Made by a program: the position numbers and the translations under genes. Of a DNA stretch of 64,000 bases, positions 21,215-34,600 are shown one piece after another. Within the stretch, counting starts at the first letter, position 1, and every line of letters starts with the position of its first letter. The notes below the pieces were generated by a model. It was not told the origin of the DNA and ran no database searches. It was given only the letters and a program-made list of their open reading frames with translations. This DNA is from Brassica napus. Its lineage: Eukaryota > Streptophyta > Magnoliopsida > Brassicales > Brassicaceae. The DNA lies in contig NC_063445.1 in NCBI RefSeq assembly GCF_020379485.1, forward strand, positions 55,205,422 to 55,269,421, written 5' to 3'.

Positions 21215-23328
21215 CTATCTTCTATCAACAGAATGAACAAGAGACGCCATCTCCAAATTCCTAGCCTCTTCTTTCTCATCTCCCTCTTCTGAATCTTCCC
21301 CCATGATCTCACTTGGGAGCTTGAACGTGTTCTGATCTCCCTTAGGCACAAGAAACAACACAAACAGCGGCAAAAGCCTCATCACATTCCTAACCAAAAC
21401 CGCAAGCCAAAGATTACCAAACTCAGTCCTCGTCACCTTGAGGACATGCAACAACACTCCTCCAAGCCAAGAAGAAGTCATGATCCCTGCATTGTCAATA
21501 GACATCAGCAGCGCAAAGAAAGTCCCTTCAATCCCATGAGGACAAAGCTTTGAAGTGAGGACAAGCAGCGGCATCCATTTCAAACGTCCTATCATCTGAG
21601 AAACCACCTCGTCCACTACTATAAATAGATAGTCTGGTAAGCCAAACTTTAAGTTGAGACGCAGGACAAGAATGAGGTCAAGCATTCCTGATAAGGCAAA
21701 GAGAAGTTGAGTCCACAGACAAAGTCCACGGAAGGGATGGTCCTTTAGGACTAGCTGGTACAATGTCGCTCCTAGAATAGACCCAACTGAACCAATTGAG
21801 AGAATGAAACCAACTGTTTCCTGAAACAAACCAGACAGGCTGTTACAATAGATAGCTTCCAACCTAAAACTAATTGTTGCTAAGTGGATTGTTCCAAATG
21901 TCTTATATAGTACTTAAATCTTTTTATATATATTTTCAATGTGAGATCTTTTCTCCAAGAAGGCTCTCAACATATTGACGCATAACTAGTTGTTGTTTTA
22001 GGGAAGTACCTGAGCAAACATAGGACCATCCTTTGAATCTGTGAACCAATAGAAGAGACCTTCATGAATGTTCAAACTAAGAGCAAGTGAAATGTACATG
22101 TACAGACAAGGTCTCCATACATCTGAGCACTTCATTGTCCTCCACATTGCTCTCCCTGCGTCTGTAAATCTCTGGTTCACCTGAAATGACACTAAAAAGA
22201 GTCAATAACCTCATGTTGGTAAAGAACGAAGCAAGTGAGGAGAGAGTCAAGGCCAGTCCTGGCCTTTGGCCCCCAAAATTTTAGAAAAATGTACAAACAT
22301 ATAGGCTTCCAAATTTGTAACAAAAATTATATAAATGCTTACAAAATTGTCTATAGTCCCCAAAATCTCAGGAAGACCGGCCCTAGACAGAGTGTAACTT
22401 TTACCTGTTTGTAAGAGAAACCAGGAACATGTGACTCACTAAACACAATCCCCACCACAGATACTAAAGCAAACGGTAATGTCAGCAAGCCAAACACTCC
22501 CTGATGTCGGAAAAACGAAAGACATCATTAGAGAGAAATCAACTAATGATAGAGATCAAGAACCATTATCTTGAGAGGACGTATGAGAATATTAACTCCA
22601 ACATCGGAACTTCGATGAGAATAAGTATATATATAATGGATTTGGATTAATCCACTTATCATAAATTGGTTTTAAGTAAACTTATCACTAACCTTGGAGC
22701 CAACAAGATGAACTAAGATACCACTCATGAAGTAACCAACAAGTGCACCAATGGAAGAGCTTAAGCTGCATAAGCTCTGCATATCTGAAGCAAGAGCACT
22801 TTGTTTGATGCTATTGTAAGCAGTACAAGCATCAATAGTCACATCAGCTATAGCCATCGCAGCACTTGATAAGGTCATCCACATAAGCGCAAAATAAAGG
22901 TGCAGATTACCATGAAGCGAAATGAACAGCATAGAGACCACTCCAAGGACCCCTGCCAAAATGAAGTAAGGGCGTCTATGGTAGCCAAAGATGGGAAGAA
23001 CGTCGGTGAGAATGCCCCAAAGAGGTTTGATGATCCATGGGATCTTGGTGATTGCGGTGAGAGCTTGAGACTCAGAGGGCTGAACTTTTTGAACGTCTTT
23101 CATGTAGTACTCTGTTGCTACACGCCCCATTGAGCCGCCGAGGCCTTGGTTTATACCGTAGAGTGAGACCACGCCGAAGACAAAGCTCCAGTGAAGCTCT
23201 TTGGACAGCATCTTTATCCATCGGACTGGACCACATATTACATTACGGAAACGACTTTCTCCTTTGTCCACGTGGATGGATCCGCTGTTCTCGAGGCTTT
23301 GGTCTTCTGCTACCATAACTAGATTCAA
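21215..23328 (-). CDS. Folate-biopterin transporter family (BT1-type MFS carrier), four exons
   Basis: Integral membrane carrier of the BT1 family, related to pterin/folate transporters; subcellular site and substrate are not fixed by sequence. Exons are 23328-22693, 22500-22405, 22180-22010 and 21820-21215. They sum to 1509 nt, 502 aa, all joined with GT-AG signals in frame. Family marks include [20 protein letters not shown] near the first helix, [21 protein letters not shown] and [13 protein letters not shown] in the N-terminal half, then several hydrophobic helices to an acidic C-terminus ([12 protein letters not shown]). A second in-frame Met (MVAEDQ, 23316) could be the true start. A MITE-like insertion sits in intron 2. 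From memory, Arabidopsis At5g25040/At5g25050 are the likely counterparts. Confidence 0.92.
22248..22389. mobile_element. MITE-like insertion in intron 2 of the transporter gene
   Basis: Bounded by ggccagtcctggcc and gaccggccctag, with ggcttccaaatttgtaac and gtccccaaaatctcag inside. The same vocabulary occurs at 36972-37150 and 17590-17875. It leaves both exon borders intact. Confidence 0.5.
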
Positions 23329-23815
23329 GATTTGAGGCTTTTGATGTGGGTTTGGTCTGAAACTGTGGGAAAACAGATCCAGAACCAGAGTTGACTGAAG
23401 TGGATGTTCTTTGGATTGGGTTGAGCTCAGAGAAAAAGCAAATCTATGCCAAAATGATGGGATCTTTTGATGTTAGCAAGTCAGAAAACAGAGATTTGAG
23501 AATCAAAAATATTATATCTTAGAAAACAAGAATGAACTTTGCAAACAGGAAGCTCCGTTGACTTGATTTCATATGAACAACAAATGCTCATTGAGGAAGA
23601 AGAAGAAGATGGAAAGAAAATAAAATGATTAAAGAAATGAAACACAGATGAGAGCGACCTAAGACATCTCTTACTAAATGTTGACGAAATACATCTCTTA
23701 CTAAGAACATTCTGTCTATTTTCAACTGTGTATTTTCCAGTTTCACCTCGAATATAGAAACTATACATTTTTTATTTATTAAACTATTTATTCACTTCGA
23801 AAAGTATTTTTTTAG
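23329..23815. other. 5' flank of the transporter gene
   Basis: No gene was recognised. It should contain the promoter and leader of the minus-strand transporter; no single TATA box stands out. Confidence 0.45.
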
Positions 23816-24110
23816 TTTTTTTTTCCATCTGATAGATTATATTAAAACTGGTGAAATACAGTCGAGTACACATAAGCCGGCAAGAAACACTCTTCTTCCG
23901 GAGCCACAAGCCGGCAAAGATCGAAATCTTTCCAGAGTCATAAAAGAAAACTACTAGATATCTAAGAAAAAAGATGACCAGAAGTTCAAACATAAGCCAA
24001 AAGTCGAGACAAAGGTGAGGGAGTAGACGTGATGATTGCACTCCAAGGTGAAGAGCACATCGATCTCCAGAAGAAGGATAGAAACAGGTCACCATAACAA
24101 ACCTAACATA
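23816..24110 (-). mobile_element. Fragment of an A-tailed non-LTR retroposon (Sadhu/LINE-tail type)
   Basis: Read on the minus strand it ends atctatcagatgg followed by nine A residues. This tail closely matches those at 42060-42090 (minus) and 29810-29830 (plus). The body is GC-richer than its surroundings and has a 133-codon open frame without recognised domains. The 5' border and target duplication are unclear, so the limits are approximate. Confidence 0.45.
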
Positions 24111-24251
24111 GTTCTTATTGTAGTTCTTATTTAGATATTTTCGCTTGATGGAAAAAATAACGGATTTATAAAGTAAACTCAGCAAAAAGAAATTTAAAAA
24201 AAAAATGTCATAAAACTTGGTTTTGCATCAAAGTCACCATAACAAACCTAA

Positions 24252-26501
24252 GAGCCCTTGCAACGGGGCATGACAACGAATCCGTAAGCCCGGTCCGTTG
24301 CACTTTTTGGATTTTTTAATTAATATAAACCCAGCCCATTTGACGGATTGATCCGTAAATTGCATCTTGACGGACCCGGTCCGTGGGCGACGTGGCGGAA
24401 AGAGATTGGACGGAGGCGCGATTGTGTTTGGTATTGGCGAGAAAAAAATCGTCATTTCGACGAAAGCAAAGAAAAAAAAAACCATAATCAGGTTTCGCTT
24501 CTTGTTTTTATTTTTGTTTTCTTGTTTTTGAAAGTTATTACCATAACCATTGTAATAATCAGGTTTCGCTACTTGCTTCTTGTTTTTGTTTCATCATAAC
24601 CATTTAGTAAAGTTTAGTTTTAAAAGTTACTAGTCGCTGGTTTTTTAAAAGTTATAACAAACTCCAATTGAATAGAAAAAAAAAATATATCAGATTCACT
24701 AAATAGAAGAGATTTTCAAACTTAGAAGAAATTATTATATTTTTAACTTATAAGGAAAAAAATAGAAGAGATTTAAAAGTAGAACAAATCTAAATATTTA
24801 AAAGTAGAAGAAAAAAAAATAGAAAAGATTCAAAAGTAGAAGAAATCTAAATATTTTTAACTTATAAGAAAAAAAAATATAAGAAACCTTCTAAGCAAAT
24901 TATTATTTATCCAGCAGGATAAGCAATGTCGTCATCTTCGTCTGATGAAAATGATGAAATCGAGGAGAGATTGGATGATATTATCGAAGATTTCATTGAC
25001 GAAATTTACGACGATATAGTGGAGGCCGAACCCATACCGCAAAGGACCCGTAGTTATACTGAACGACACCGCGAAGGAGGACAGCACCAGCTAAGCAATG
25101 ACTACTTCAACGACGACCATTCGATATATTCGATACAAACTTTCAGACGCCGATTCCGCATGAATAAGGGATTATTCATACGTATTGTCGATGGCCTTGA
25201 ACAATTCTTTCCATTCTTTCAGCAAAGAAAAGATGCAACGGGTAGGTGGGGTCTTACTGCACTACAAAAATGTACGGCAGCAATTTGTCTACTTGCTTAT
25301 GGAAATTCGGCTGACACGGTTGACGAATATCTCCGACTTGGTGAGAGCACTGCACTTTCTTGTTTACATCATTTCACTGATGGGATAATACAGTTATTCG
25401 GATATGAGTATCTGCGACGACCCACAGCAGAGGATCTTCAACGACTACTCGATATGGGAGAGAAACGAGGGTTTCCTGGGATGGTCGGGAGCATTGACTG
25501 TATGCACTGGGAGTGGAAAAATTGTCCAACCGCTTGGAAAGGACAGTACGCCCGTGGCCACGGAAAACCGACTATTGTCCTAGAGGCCGTAGCTTCACAA
25601 GATCTTTGGATTTAGCACGCATTTTTTGGTCTTCCAGGTACCTTAAATGATCTTAATGTCCTCGATCGATCTCCTCTGTTTGATGACCTTTTAGAAGGTC
25701 GAGCTCCCAGGGTGAGGTACATGGTCAACAACCACATGTATAAGTTGGCATATTACCTCACAGATGGTATATATCCAAAATGGTCAACATCTATCCAAAC
25801 TATCACACTCCCTCAAAGTCCTAAACAACAGTTATTTGCTCAAGTTCAAGAATCAGTCCGAAAAGATGTCGAGCGGGCTTTTGGAGTATTGCAAGCTCGG
25901 TTTGCGATTGTGAAAAACCCGGTTCGTACAATGGCCAAAGAGAAGATAAGGAAGATAATGAGAGCATGTATCATACTACACAATATGATAGTTGAAGATG
26001 AACGAGATGGTTATTCAATGCGGTACGATATTTCAGAATTTGAAGAAGGAGCATCTTCCAGAACTTCGGAGGTCCTAAACGCAAACCCTACACTAAACGA
26101 AATCCCGACAATTCTCAATAATATATTTCCCAACCGAAATGATCTTCGTGATAGGCAAACTCATGAACGATTGAAGAATGATTTGATCGAAAACATTTGG
26201 AATAAATTTGGCGATGAAGATTAATAATTAGTATTTTTATATTTAAACCTTGTATCTTTTAATCCTTGTATCTTTAAATTGAATCCTTGTACCTTTTATT
26301 TTAATTATGCAATTAATAAATTTTTAATTTCAATTTTTTTTTAAAAAAATAATAATATTTTATTGTTAAAGACTCCGTCTTCGGGATCACCATTCGACGA
26401 GCTTTTTGGACTCGAATACTTTACTTTTCAAACAAAAAAAACAAAAAAAAATATATTAAACAATTGCCAAAGATCCCAATGCGGGGATATTCCAAATGCT
26501 C
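24252..26501 (+). mobile_element. PIF/Harbinger DNA transposon
   Basis: Flanked by the 3-bp target duplication TAA (24249-24251 and 26502-26504), the size and sequence class used by PIF/Harbinger. The ends are gagcccttgcaacgg on the left and gagcatttggaatat on the right (minus strand), sharing GAGC..TTG.AA. It contains a DDE transposase frame at 24926-26224. The second protein usually encoded by this superfamily (a Myb/SANT-like factor) was not found. Confidence 0.85.
24926..26224 (+). pseudogene. Harbinger (HARBI1-like) DDE transposase with one in-frame stop
   Basis: Would cut and paste the element by DDE chemistry in the nucleus. An acidic serine-rich N-terminus (MSSSSSDENDEIEERLDD) precedes the DDE_4 nuclease domain. 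First catalytic Asp is in SIDCMHWEW, a second acidic residue in NDLNVLDRSP, and the glutamate region in VERAFGVLQ. The reading frame is continuous for 432 codons except a TAG at 25613-25615, in a position where this family usually has tryptophan. No frameshift is seen, so the element is nearly intact and recently active or recently disabled. It is the only coding sequence recognised in the transposon. Confidence 0.88.
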
Positions 26502-26504
26502 TAA

Positions 26505-27258
26505 CACTCACGACATCATTAAATACTTCTGACTTTTCTCTTTTTATTCTCCAATCTCCATAGCTAATTTGTAGATCTGTAATTAAAGTCTTGAGTTATT
26601 ATGTACAGTATGCAGTCTCCTAAATTTCAGCATTTCCCATATCTTTCATTTCATATGTAAAGAGACTTTGATTGAGTCGAAAGGGTAAAACCGTCCCTGA
26701 GTATACAAAAAATCAAAACTATCTTAAAAATCAGTCGGCCACCAAAGGAACAGAACAAGCTTTGGTTTAACCTAGTATTGCTTCTTTAGGTGCGTGTCTG
26801 AGTGATGTTGGTTAAAATAGATCTTGTCACCACTACTTCTATAGCTGATTACGAAACTACCAAAAAGCCCATTTCCATTTTCTTTATATCCCAGCATCTT
26901 TGGGATGTTCTGTCACCTTTATTGATTTAATATACTGGTATAAATAGACAAAAGTTTGCCGCCACCAACTACGTACCAATGTTATAGTATCAATTTAGGA
27001 AATATTTGAAAATGAAAGATGGATTAAAAACTCGCCTGTATAGAAATTATATTATATACATACGGAGTAGTATTGTTGTGGTCTACTTCTCATATTTATG
27101 ATGGTAACATTAACATCAGACAAGAAAAATAAATAATTTATTTACATTAAAAGCCAGAAACTATTGGTCCATTTCCATGTTATTTTATAAACCCCATCAT
27201 ACTCGGAGCAGCCAACCAAAGAGAAGGACAACGAATAAGAGAATCATAGAGACACATC
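26505..27258. other. Intergenic region and promoter of the DUF1336 gene
   Basis: A TATA-like ttttataaacc lies at 27182-27192, about 70 bp before the start codon. The rest has no recognised feature. Confidence 0.45.
27182..27192 (+). promoter_or_regulatory. TATA box of the DUF1336 gene
   Basis: The motif ttttataaacc sits 67-77 bp upstream of the ATG at 27259, a usual plant distance once a short leader is allowed. Confidence 0.5.
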
Positions 27259-28155
27259 ATGAACCAAACCGAAAGCTCCGCGGGAACTAATAACACCAAA
27301 CTGGCCGTAACCGGATCAACATCCGCCGTACCGGAATGGACAACCGAGACCATCAATGGTGGATCATTCCGCCAAGTAGATCTCCATATCGGAACCAACG
27401 GCTGGGCCTCGCCTCCAGGCAACGTCTTCTCTCTCCGCTCCTCTAACTACTTCACGAACAAACAGAAATCTCCCGGCGGAGATTACCTCCTCTCTCCCGC
27501 CGGTGTGGACTGGCTCAAATCCACTACAAAACTCGACAACATCATGTCTCGTCCCGACAACCGTGTGGCCCACGCGCTCAGGGAAGCCCAGTCCCAAAAC
27601 AGCTTCATCTTCGCGGTGAACTTCGAAGTCTCAGGCAAGGAACACTACCACATGGTGTTATACTTCGCCACGGAAGAGCCTCTTCCCTTAGACTCCCCCC
27701 TCCAACGTTTCATCGACGGAGACGATTCTTTCCGTAACCAAAGATTCAAGTTAGTGAGCCAAGTCGTGAAAGGTCCTTGGGTTGTTAAAGCGGCGGCAGG
27801 GCAGTTCGGGGCGTTCCTTGTCGGTAAGACCGTGAAGTGTAACTACCACAAAGGGTCTAACTACTTTGAGGTCGATGTTGATACAGGTAGCTCGGCTATC
27901 ATGTCGGCGGTTGTACGGCTTCTGTTGGGGTACACCAAGAGCTTTGTTGTCGACGTTGGCTTGGTTATTGAGGCGCAAACGGAGGATGAGCTGCCGGAGA
28001 GACTGATCGGAGCTGTTAGATTGTGTCATATGGATTTGTCGTCGGCGTTTGTGGTCGGAGAGCAGACATTGGAACCGTGTGGAATGTTGGGTTCGGTGGA
28101 AGCAAGCCACCCACGACGAGGACACGAACTGAATGTCAACAAGGAACCAATCTAG
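27259..28155 (+). CDS. DUF1336 (EDR2 C-terminal domain) protein, single exon
   Basis: 298 aa made almost entirely of the domain found at the C-terminus of ENHANCED DISEASE RESISTANCE 2, without the PH and START domains of EDR2 itself. Typical segments are WTTETINGGSFRQVDLHIGT near the start, then VDWLKSTTKLDNIMSRPDNR, AHALREAQ, FIFAVNFEV, and VGKTVKCNYHKGSNYFEVDVD with the conserved tail IMSAVVRLLLGY. The start codon gives a length normal for stand-alone members. Biochemical role of stand-alone DUF1336 proteins is not established; EDR2 acts in defence and cell-death control. It is GC-richer than its surroundings and intact. It probably corresponds to At5g25010 (from memory). Confidence 0.9.
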   Translation: MNQTESSAGTNNTKLAVTGSTSAVPEWTTETINGGSFRQVDLHIGTNGWASPPGNVFSLRSSNYFTNKQKSPGGDYLLSPAGVDWLKSTTKLDNIMSRPDNRVAHALREAQSQNSFIFAVNFEVSGKEHYHMVLYFATEEPLPLDSPLQRFIDGDDSFRNQRFKLVSQVVKGPWVVKAAAGQFGAFLVGKTVKCNYHKGSNYFEVDVDTGSSAIMSAVVRLLLGYTKSFVVDVGLVIEAQTEDELPERLIGAVRLCHMDLSSAFVVGEQTLEPCGMLGSVEASHPRRGHELNVNKEPI

Positions 28156-28998
28156 GTCAACGATTACTAGATCCGATCTCAATACTGTTAAAACTTTATT
28201 TTTGTTTTTTTCTTTTGTCAACAAACTTTATTTTTGTTTGTTTGACTTTTCAATATTTAAGCAATATTCGCTGTCTTATTTATTTATTTATTTTTTTGTG
28301 TCTTTGAATAAATATTCCATCAATCTTGATACAAAAATGAATAAAAGTAAAGTCAAGATCCAAAAACAAAAAAAAAAGTAAAGTCACGGTTCATTTCTTT
28401 TTGGTTTTATAATATGGCAATTTTCTCCGATATCATTTTTAAAATTTTTGTCGCCAAAATAATCCTAAATTTTTTTTTAATATTTTTTTTCAAGTTTGAA
28501 ATCTTATCCTCAAAGTCTTTAACTCTAAATCCTAAGTTTAGATTAGTTAAGCCTATGGTAAAAATGTACTTTTACCTTTTAATAAAACTTATTTTGGTCA
28601 TTTTTTTCATTGATAATTATTTTTGTGATAAAAACTTAAAAAATGTTATCCTAGAAAATTTCTTTTTATTTATATAATATATACTCTCTCTTTTAAAAAA
28701 AATATATATTTAATAATATACTCGTGTTTCACTTGAACATGGTGAATTTGTTTCTCCATCGCAGACAAAATTAGAAAGACTTTGTAAATGCAAGGCAGGC
28801 TCAAAACATTTTTAGGCACCCGGGCAAAAACATTATTTTGGATTTTTCTTATAATTTTGTAAGTATTTTTGAAACGCATATAACTTAAAAAAAATATGAA
28901 AATTTCAATAATAATACCAATTATGAAAATATATGAAACAGAAGTTAGTTTCCTTATTCAACAACAAAAGAAAATCAAAGTTGAAAATATATCTTTAC
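28156..28998. other. AT-rich 3' flank, no gene recognised
   Basis: Long T- and A-rich stretches give meaningless open frames rich in Phe, Leu, Ile and Lys. A degenerate repeat (aggcaggctcaaaac to taggcacccgggc) near 28790-28830 looks like part of an old element. Confidence 0.45.
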
Positions 28999-29011
28999 AA
29001 AAACTTAAAAA

Positions 29012-29827
29012 CAAACAAGGGCAGTTCGCCCTAGTCGCGCCGAATCGAGACTGCCACCGACACCATTTTTCGGCGGAGCTCCTAACCTGCAGAGCCTCCA
29101 CACCTCCGTAGTTTTTCTCCGCAGCCAAGTCTTCACGCCGGAGAGTTCATCGACCACGTGAGATCATCTCTGACTTTGCACCACCAAACACTTTGGACAG
29201 ACGGCGGAGAAACACCACACTTTTTCCCTTAGCTTCGCCGGAACTCAAAACATGCAGAGCTCCCGACTAGAAGCACAGCTATCATCGAAGCTTTTCCTTC
29301 TTCTACTCGGAGAGAGTATACCGATGTCAACGATTCCTCATCCAATTATACCCACTTAACCGCGAGCCAAACAGCTCACACACATAAAGGAACCAAAGTC
29401 CAAAGTAACGGACCACCACAGCCGGCGACGTAAGGAAGAACATACCTTCACATCCCGGAAACTTGACCGTTGACGGCGGAGCTGTCGAAGCCTCCACCCC
29501 TCGGAGATAAAACTGGCGTCGACAGATCTGTGCAAGCCTCTGTCTCCCGGGAACCGGATCACAACTGACCATACGACAGGCCCACCACACCCACTCCTCT
29601 TGCGACCGCATCTTCCCTCCAGCGGTAGAGACCACCAGAGCTTAGACAAGGCGGTCTACCTACTACTTGTGTATTGGGCCGGTTGGGCCGTGCTTTCCCT
29701 TTTGGCTTTGGCCTGTTCGTTGTAATTGCCCGGTTTGTATTATGGGCTTTTGTTTTAGTACGCTTGCACTTGGGCTTTGGCAATGGGCTTGGCCCGTTTC
29801 CTTTTTAATAAAATTATCGACGGAAAA
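29012..29827 (+). mobile_element. Non-coding A-tailed retroposon (Sadhu-like) with target duplication
   Basis: An ~816-bp GC-richer segment ending aaattatcgacgg plus a run of A. It is flanked by aaaaacttaaaaa at 28999-29011 and 29828-29840, a 13-bp target duplication typical of L1-type insertion. Open frames up to 102 codons show no reverse transcriptase. The size, lack of coding and A-tail resemble Brassicaceae Sadhu elements; that name is from general knowledge and unverified. Its tail is shared with 42052-43122 and 23816-24110. Confidence 0.7.
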
Positions 29828-29885
29828 AAAAACTTAAAAAAATTAGGCCTCTAATTAAAAAACTAAGCAGCCCCTCTGTTAAATG

Positions 29886-31282
<1,397 letters not shown>

Positions 31283-31431
31283 GTTAAATGTGAGATAAGT
31301 CGTCTAGTTATCTATCTATACTCCAATTTGAATATTTGCAGTGATGTTTGGACAATGTTATCCTGACTCCAGTTACGTTGAACTTACATATGGGCCAAAG
31401 CTTATCGGCCTGATCCGGCCCATAAAACTTC

Positions 31432-31486
31432 TCCACGTAGCAGAAACGCCGACTGTCTCGGAAATTGCCACGTGTCATCGACGTGG
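31432..31486 (+). promoter_or_regulatory. ACGT-core motif cluster upstream of the ABC1 kinase
   Basis: Contains ccacgta (31435), the G-box ccacgtgtc (31468-31476) and gacgtgg (31480-31486) within 55 bp, about 190-240 bp before the start codon. G-box/ABRE clusters commonly mediate light or abscisic-acid response through bZIP or bHLH factors. Regulation of this gene by them is inference. Confidence 0.45.
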
Positions 31487-31670
31487 AGACTCGCATACTT
31501 GTCCTTGCGTTCCTCAAGGGCGATCTCGCTTGCGCATTTTATCGAACAGTTTCTGCGCACAGAAAAATCTACGAGTGGTCATCTGTACCAGAGTATGGGA
31601 CTTTCGCATGCTGATCGAATGAGTAGATCTTCTTCTTCTTCTTCTTGTTGTTGTTGTTAGCCGATGAGGA

Positions 31671-34600
31671 ATGTCGTCGCTGTTGCTCTCCGCCATCGCC
31701 GCCGTGTCTCGCTCCTACAGAGAAGTAACGTCTTCCTTCCCTTTCTCGGTCACGCATTCGATGGCAATTTCGATGTTACGTTAGAAATTTATAGGAATTA
31801 CGTAAAAACTGTGATTATCGCGAGACTCTCGATTTACGAGTCGGTAATCACGATTTTGAATCAGTAGAAGAAACTGTGATTATCGCGAGAACAAGTAGTT
31901 TCAGCGTTCGTATCCTGAGTACTCTTTGCTTTGTAATTCCATGGTTGTTTAAGCTCACCATCAGTGAAGTTTTCACGGTTACCTTTGATAGATCAGCTAA
32001 TGCGTGCGTGTGTGTGGAAGAAGTGTCTTAGGCTAAAATGATGATATTGCTGAGTTTTTGGAAATAGAATTTTGTATTGATGATGTTGTTGTTATGGTTG
32101 TAGCTTCATGTTACGAAAAACCTATTGTCTTCAAGCTTGGGGGCTACATATCGAGAGGGAGGGATAATGAGCTCTCAAGACGGGCAAATAAATGGATTTC
32201 ACCATTTAACTTGCAACACAGAATGTGAGTTCTTCTTGATCATTGCTGAGCAACTTGCGGATACACAACCAATTAAGGAGATTTCAGGATGTTTTACTGG
32301 GTTAATCGTTCACAGGTATTCGACGGAATTCACGAGCGTTCATGGTGGAAGACCGACGGCAGAGTATGCGAAGTTGAGGAGAGAATCCCTCGAGAGTGAA
32401 TTTGGACAAGCGCTTGGAACATATAGCACGAAAAGTTTCTCTGCGGCGTATCGTTTTGGCCCGTTTTTGGCGTTATATAGAGCTGCAATCATTTCGTTCC
32501 ATGTGGTGAAGCTTGCATTTTGGCAGCTCTTTGTAAGGGATATGAGGAAACGGGCTGTCAAGGTCTGTGTACTTGTGACCATTGATGATCTGTTGTTTAA
32601 TTACATTGAATGAAGATTACTCTTCGACATGGCGTGCCAATAACTAATCTGATAGTACTTTTATTACATTATGATGCAGTTTCGTGAGACTCTTATCAGC
32701 TTGGGGCCTTTCTACATTAAGGCATGTTGGTTTCAGTACTCAATATAATGATTTTGCTTGTCTCCGCTTATTTTGAATCCCCACAAAATAATACTATATT
32801 TGACTTGCAGCTCGGACAGGCGCTAAGCACGAGACCAGACATATTACCCTCTATTTATTGTCAAGAGCTTTCAAAATTGCAGGTAGGAAATCTATCTTTA
32901 ATTCAAATTATTTATATAGATGTGTTGGAAATAACTGGATATTGGATAATGTATTGTTTCTGGATGATTATAGGATCAAATTCCTCCATTTCCAACTAGT
33001 GTTGCCATGCGATGTATTGAAGAGCAACTGGGTGCTCCAGTGTCAAAACTTTTTGCAGATATCAGTCCTAAGCCTGTTGCTGCTGCATCTCTGGGCCAGG
33101 TATACAAAGGTTAGATACCTTTTTTTAACTGTGGTTGAATTTTTCTATCCGGTCTCTACTGTTATCCTCCTTAACTTTTCCTCAGTTTAGAGTTACTAGA
33201 AGCTAAATGTTTCACTTTTTCTCTTTAAGTATTGCAGGTCATCTGCATTCTGGACAGTTGGTAGCTATTAAGGTTCAGAGACCTGGAATGTCAATATTGC
33301 TAACACGTGATGCCCTCTTATTCCATATGATCGGGGGACAACTCAAACGATTCGCGAAAGCCCGTAAGGATCTTTTGGTAGCAGTGAATGAGATGGTGAG
33401 TCAGTTATCAGTAACGTTAGGACTAGTTCTATGCTTACATATACTGTACCATCGTGTTTATGTCTCTCTTGAATGAATAGGTCAGGCATATGTTTGAAGA
33501 AATAGATTACATTCGAGAGGCAAAAAATGCTGAAAGATTTGCTTCTTTATATTCTTTTGATTCAGGTAGGTTCTCTCGTTTCAAATTCTTCCCTCTCTTC
33601 TGAAATTCCATTGTCAGGTGCAATATATCTTTGAACATTAACAGGGAATGATCAGATTGGTGATAACGCTGGAGCTAGGATTATGTCCAGGAACCATAGA
33701 GCAGAGAACATTAAAGTTCCCAAAATACATTGGAATTTTACACGCACTGCGGTTCTCACAATGGAATGGGTCGATGGCATAAAACTAACAGATGAAATTA
33801 CGCTGAGAAGGGCTTCTCTTGATAGAAGGGACTTGATCGATCAGGTAACAAACTAACTGATACCTAATTATGCTAGGTAAATGTCCTCACATAGTGACAG
33901 TTCAATCTGTGGATAAATTTTGGTGATTCTGAGAGATAGATATGGAACTTAGTACTGCTAGGTTCTTGTAAATGTTCTACTGAGAACCTTGAATTGATCT
34001 GTTTATAGGGCCTCTCCTGTTCGTTAAAGCAGCTGCTTGAGGTTGGATTCTTTCATGCTGATCCGCACCCAGGAAATCTTGTGGCTACTAAAAAAGGGTC
34101 TCTTGTTTATTTCGACTTCGGGATGATGGGGAATATCCCACGCCATTACCGTGTGGGACTTATTCAAATTGTAAGCTCTTCTTCAGTTTAATCCTTACTT
34201 TTTCTATGTATTATATGTATGTGGTCTATCTTGCATCCCTTCTCGATTTTGCTTATAAAATATACTACATGCAGTGTACTTCGGTTGCAGATGGCGAAAT
34301 AGTTCTATCTCAAACTGTGCTGTTGACCTGTTGTTACTTTGTCGATTTTGATTGGTTCTATTGCGATTACAGCTGGTGCATTTTGTCAACCGTGACTCTC
34401 TAAGTCTGGCAAATGATTTCCTTTCCTTGGGATTTTTACCTGAAGGGGTCGATATACAAGCAGTTTCAAATGCTTTACGTTCTTCGTTTGGTTCTAGTAC
34501 TAAAATTTCACAAGATTTCCAGGTATATCCTTTCTTCATCCTGTAATGAAAATTAGTAAATTACACTCAACTCTACAGACACATTCACTGAAATATACAT

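Noticed and set aside
27751..28224. 157-codon frame on the minus strand
   Set aside because: Antisense shadow of the DUF1336 gene.
28414..28677. 87-codon Phe/Leu-rich frame
   Set aside because: Arises from T-rich DNA; no signal peptide/domain architecture beyond composition.
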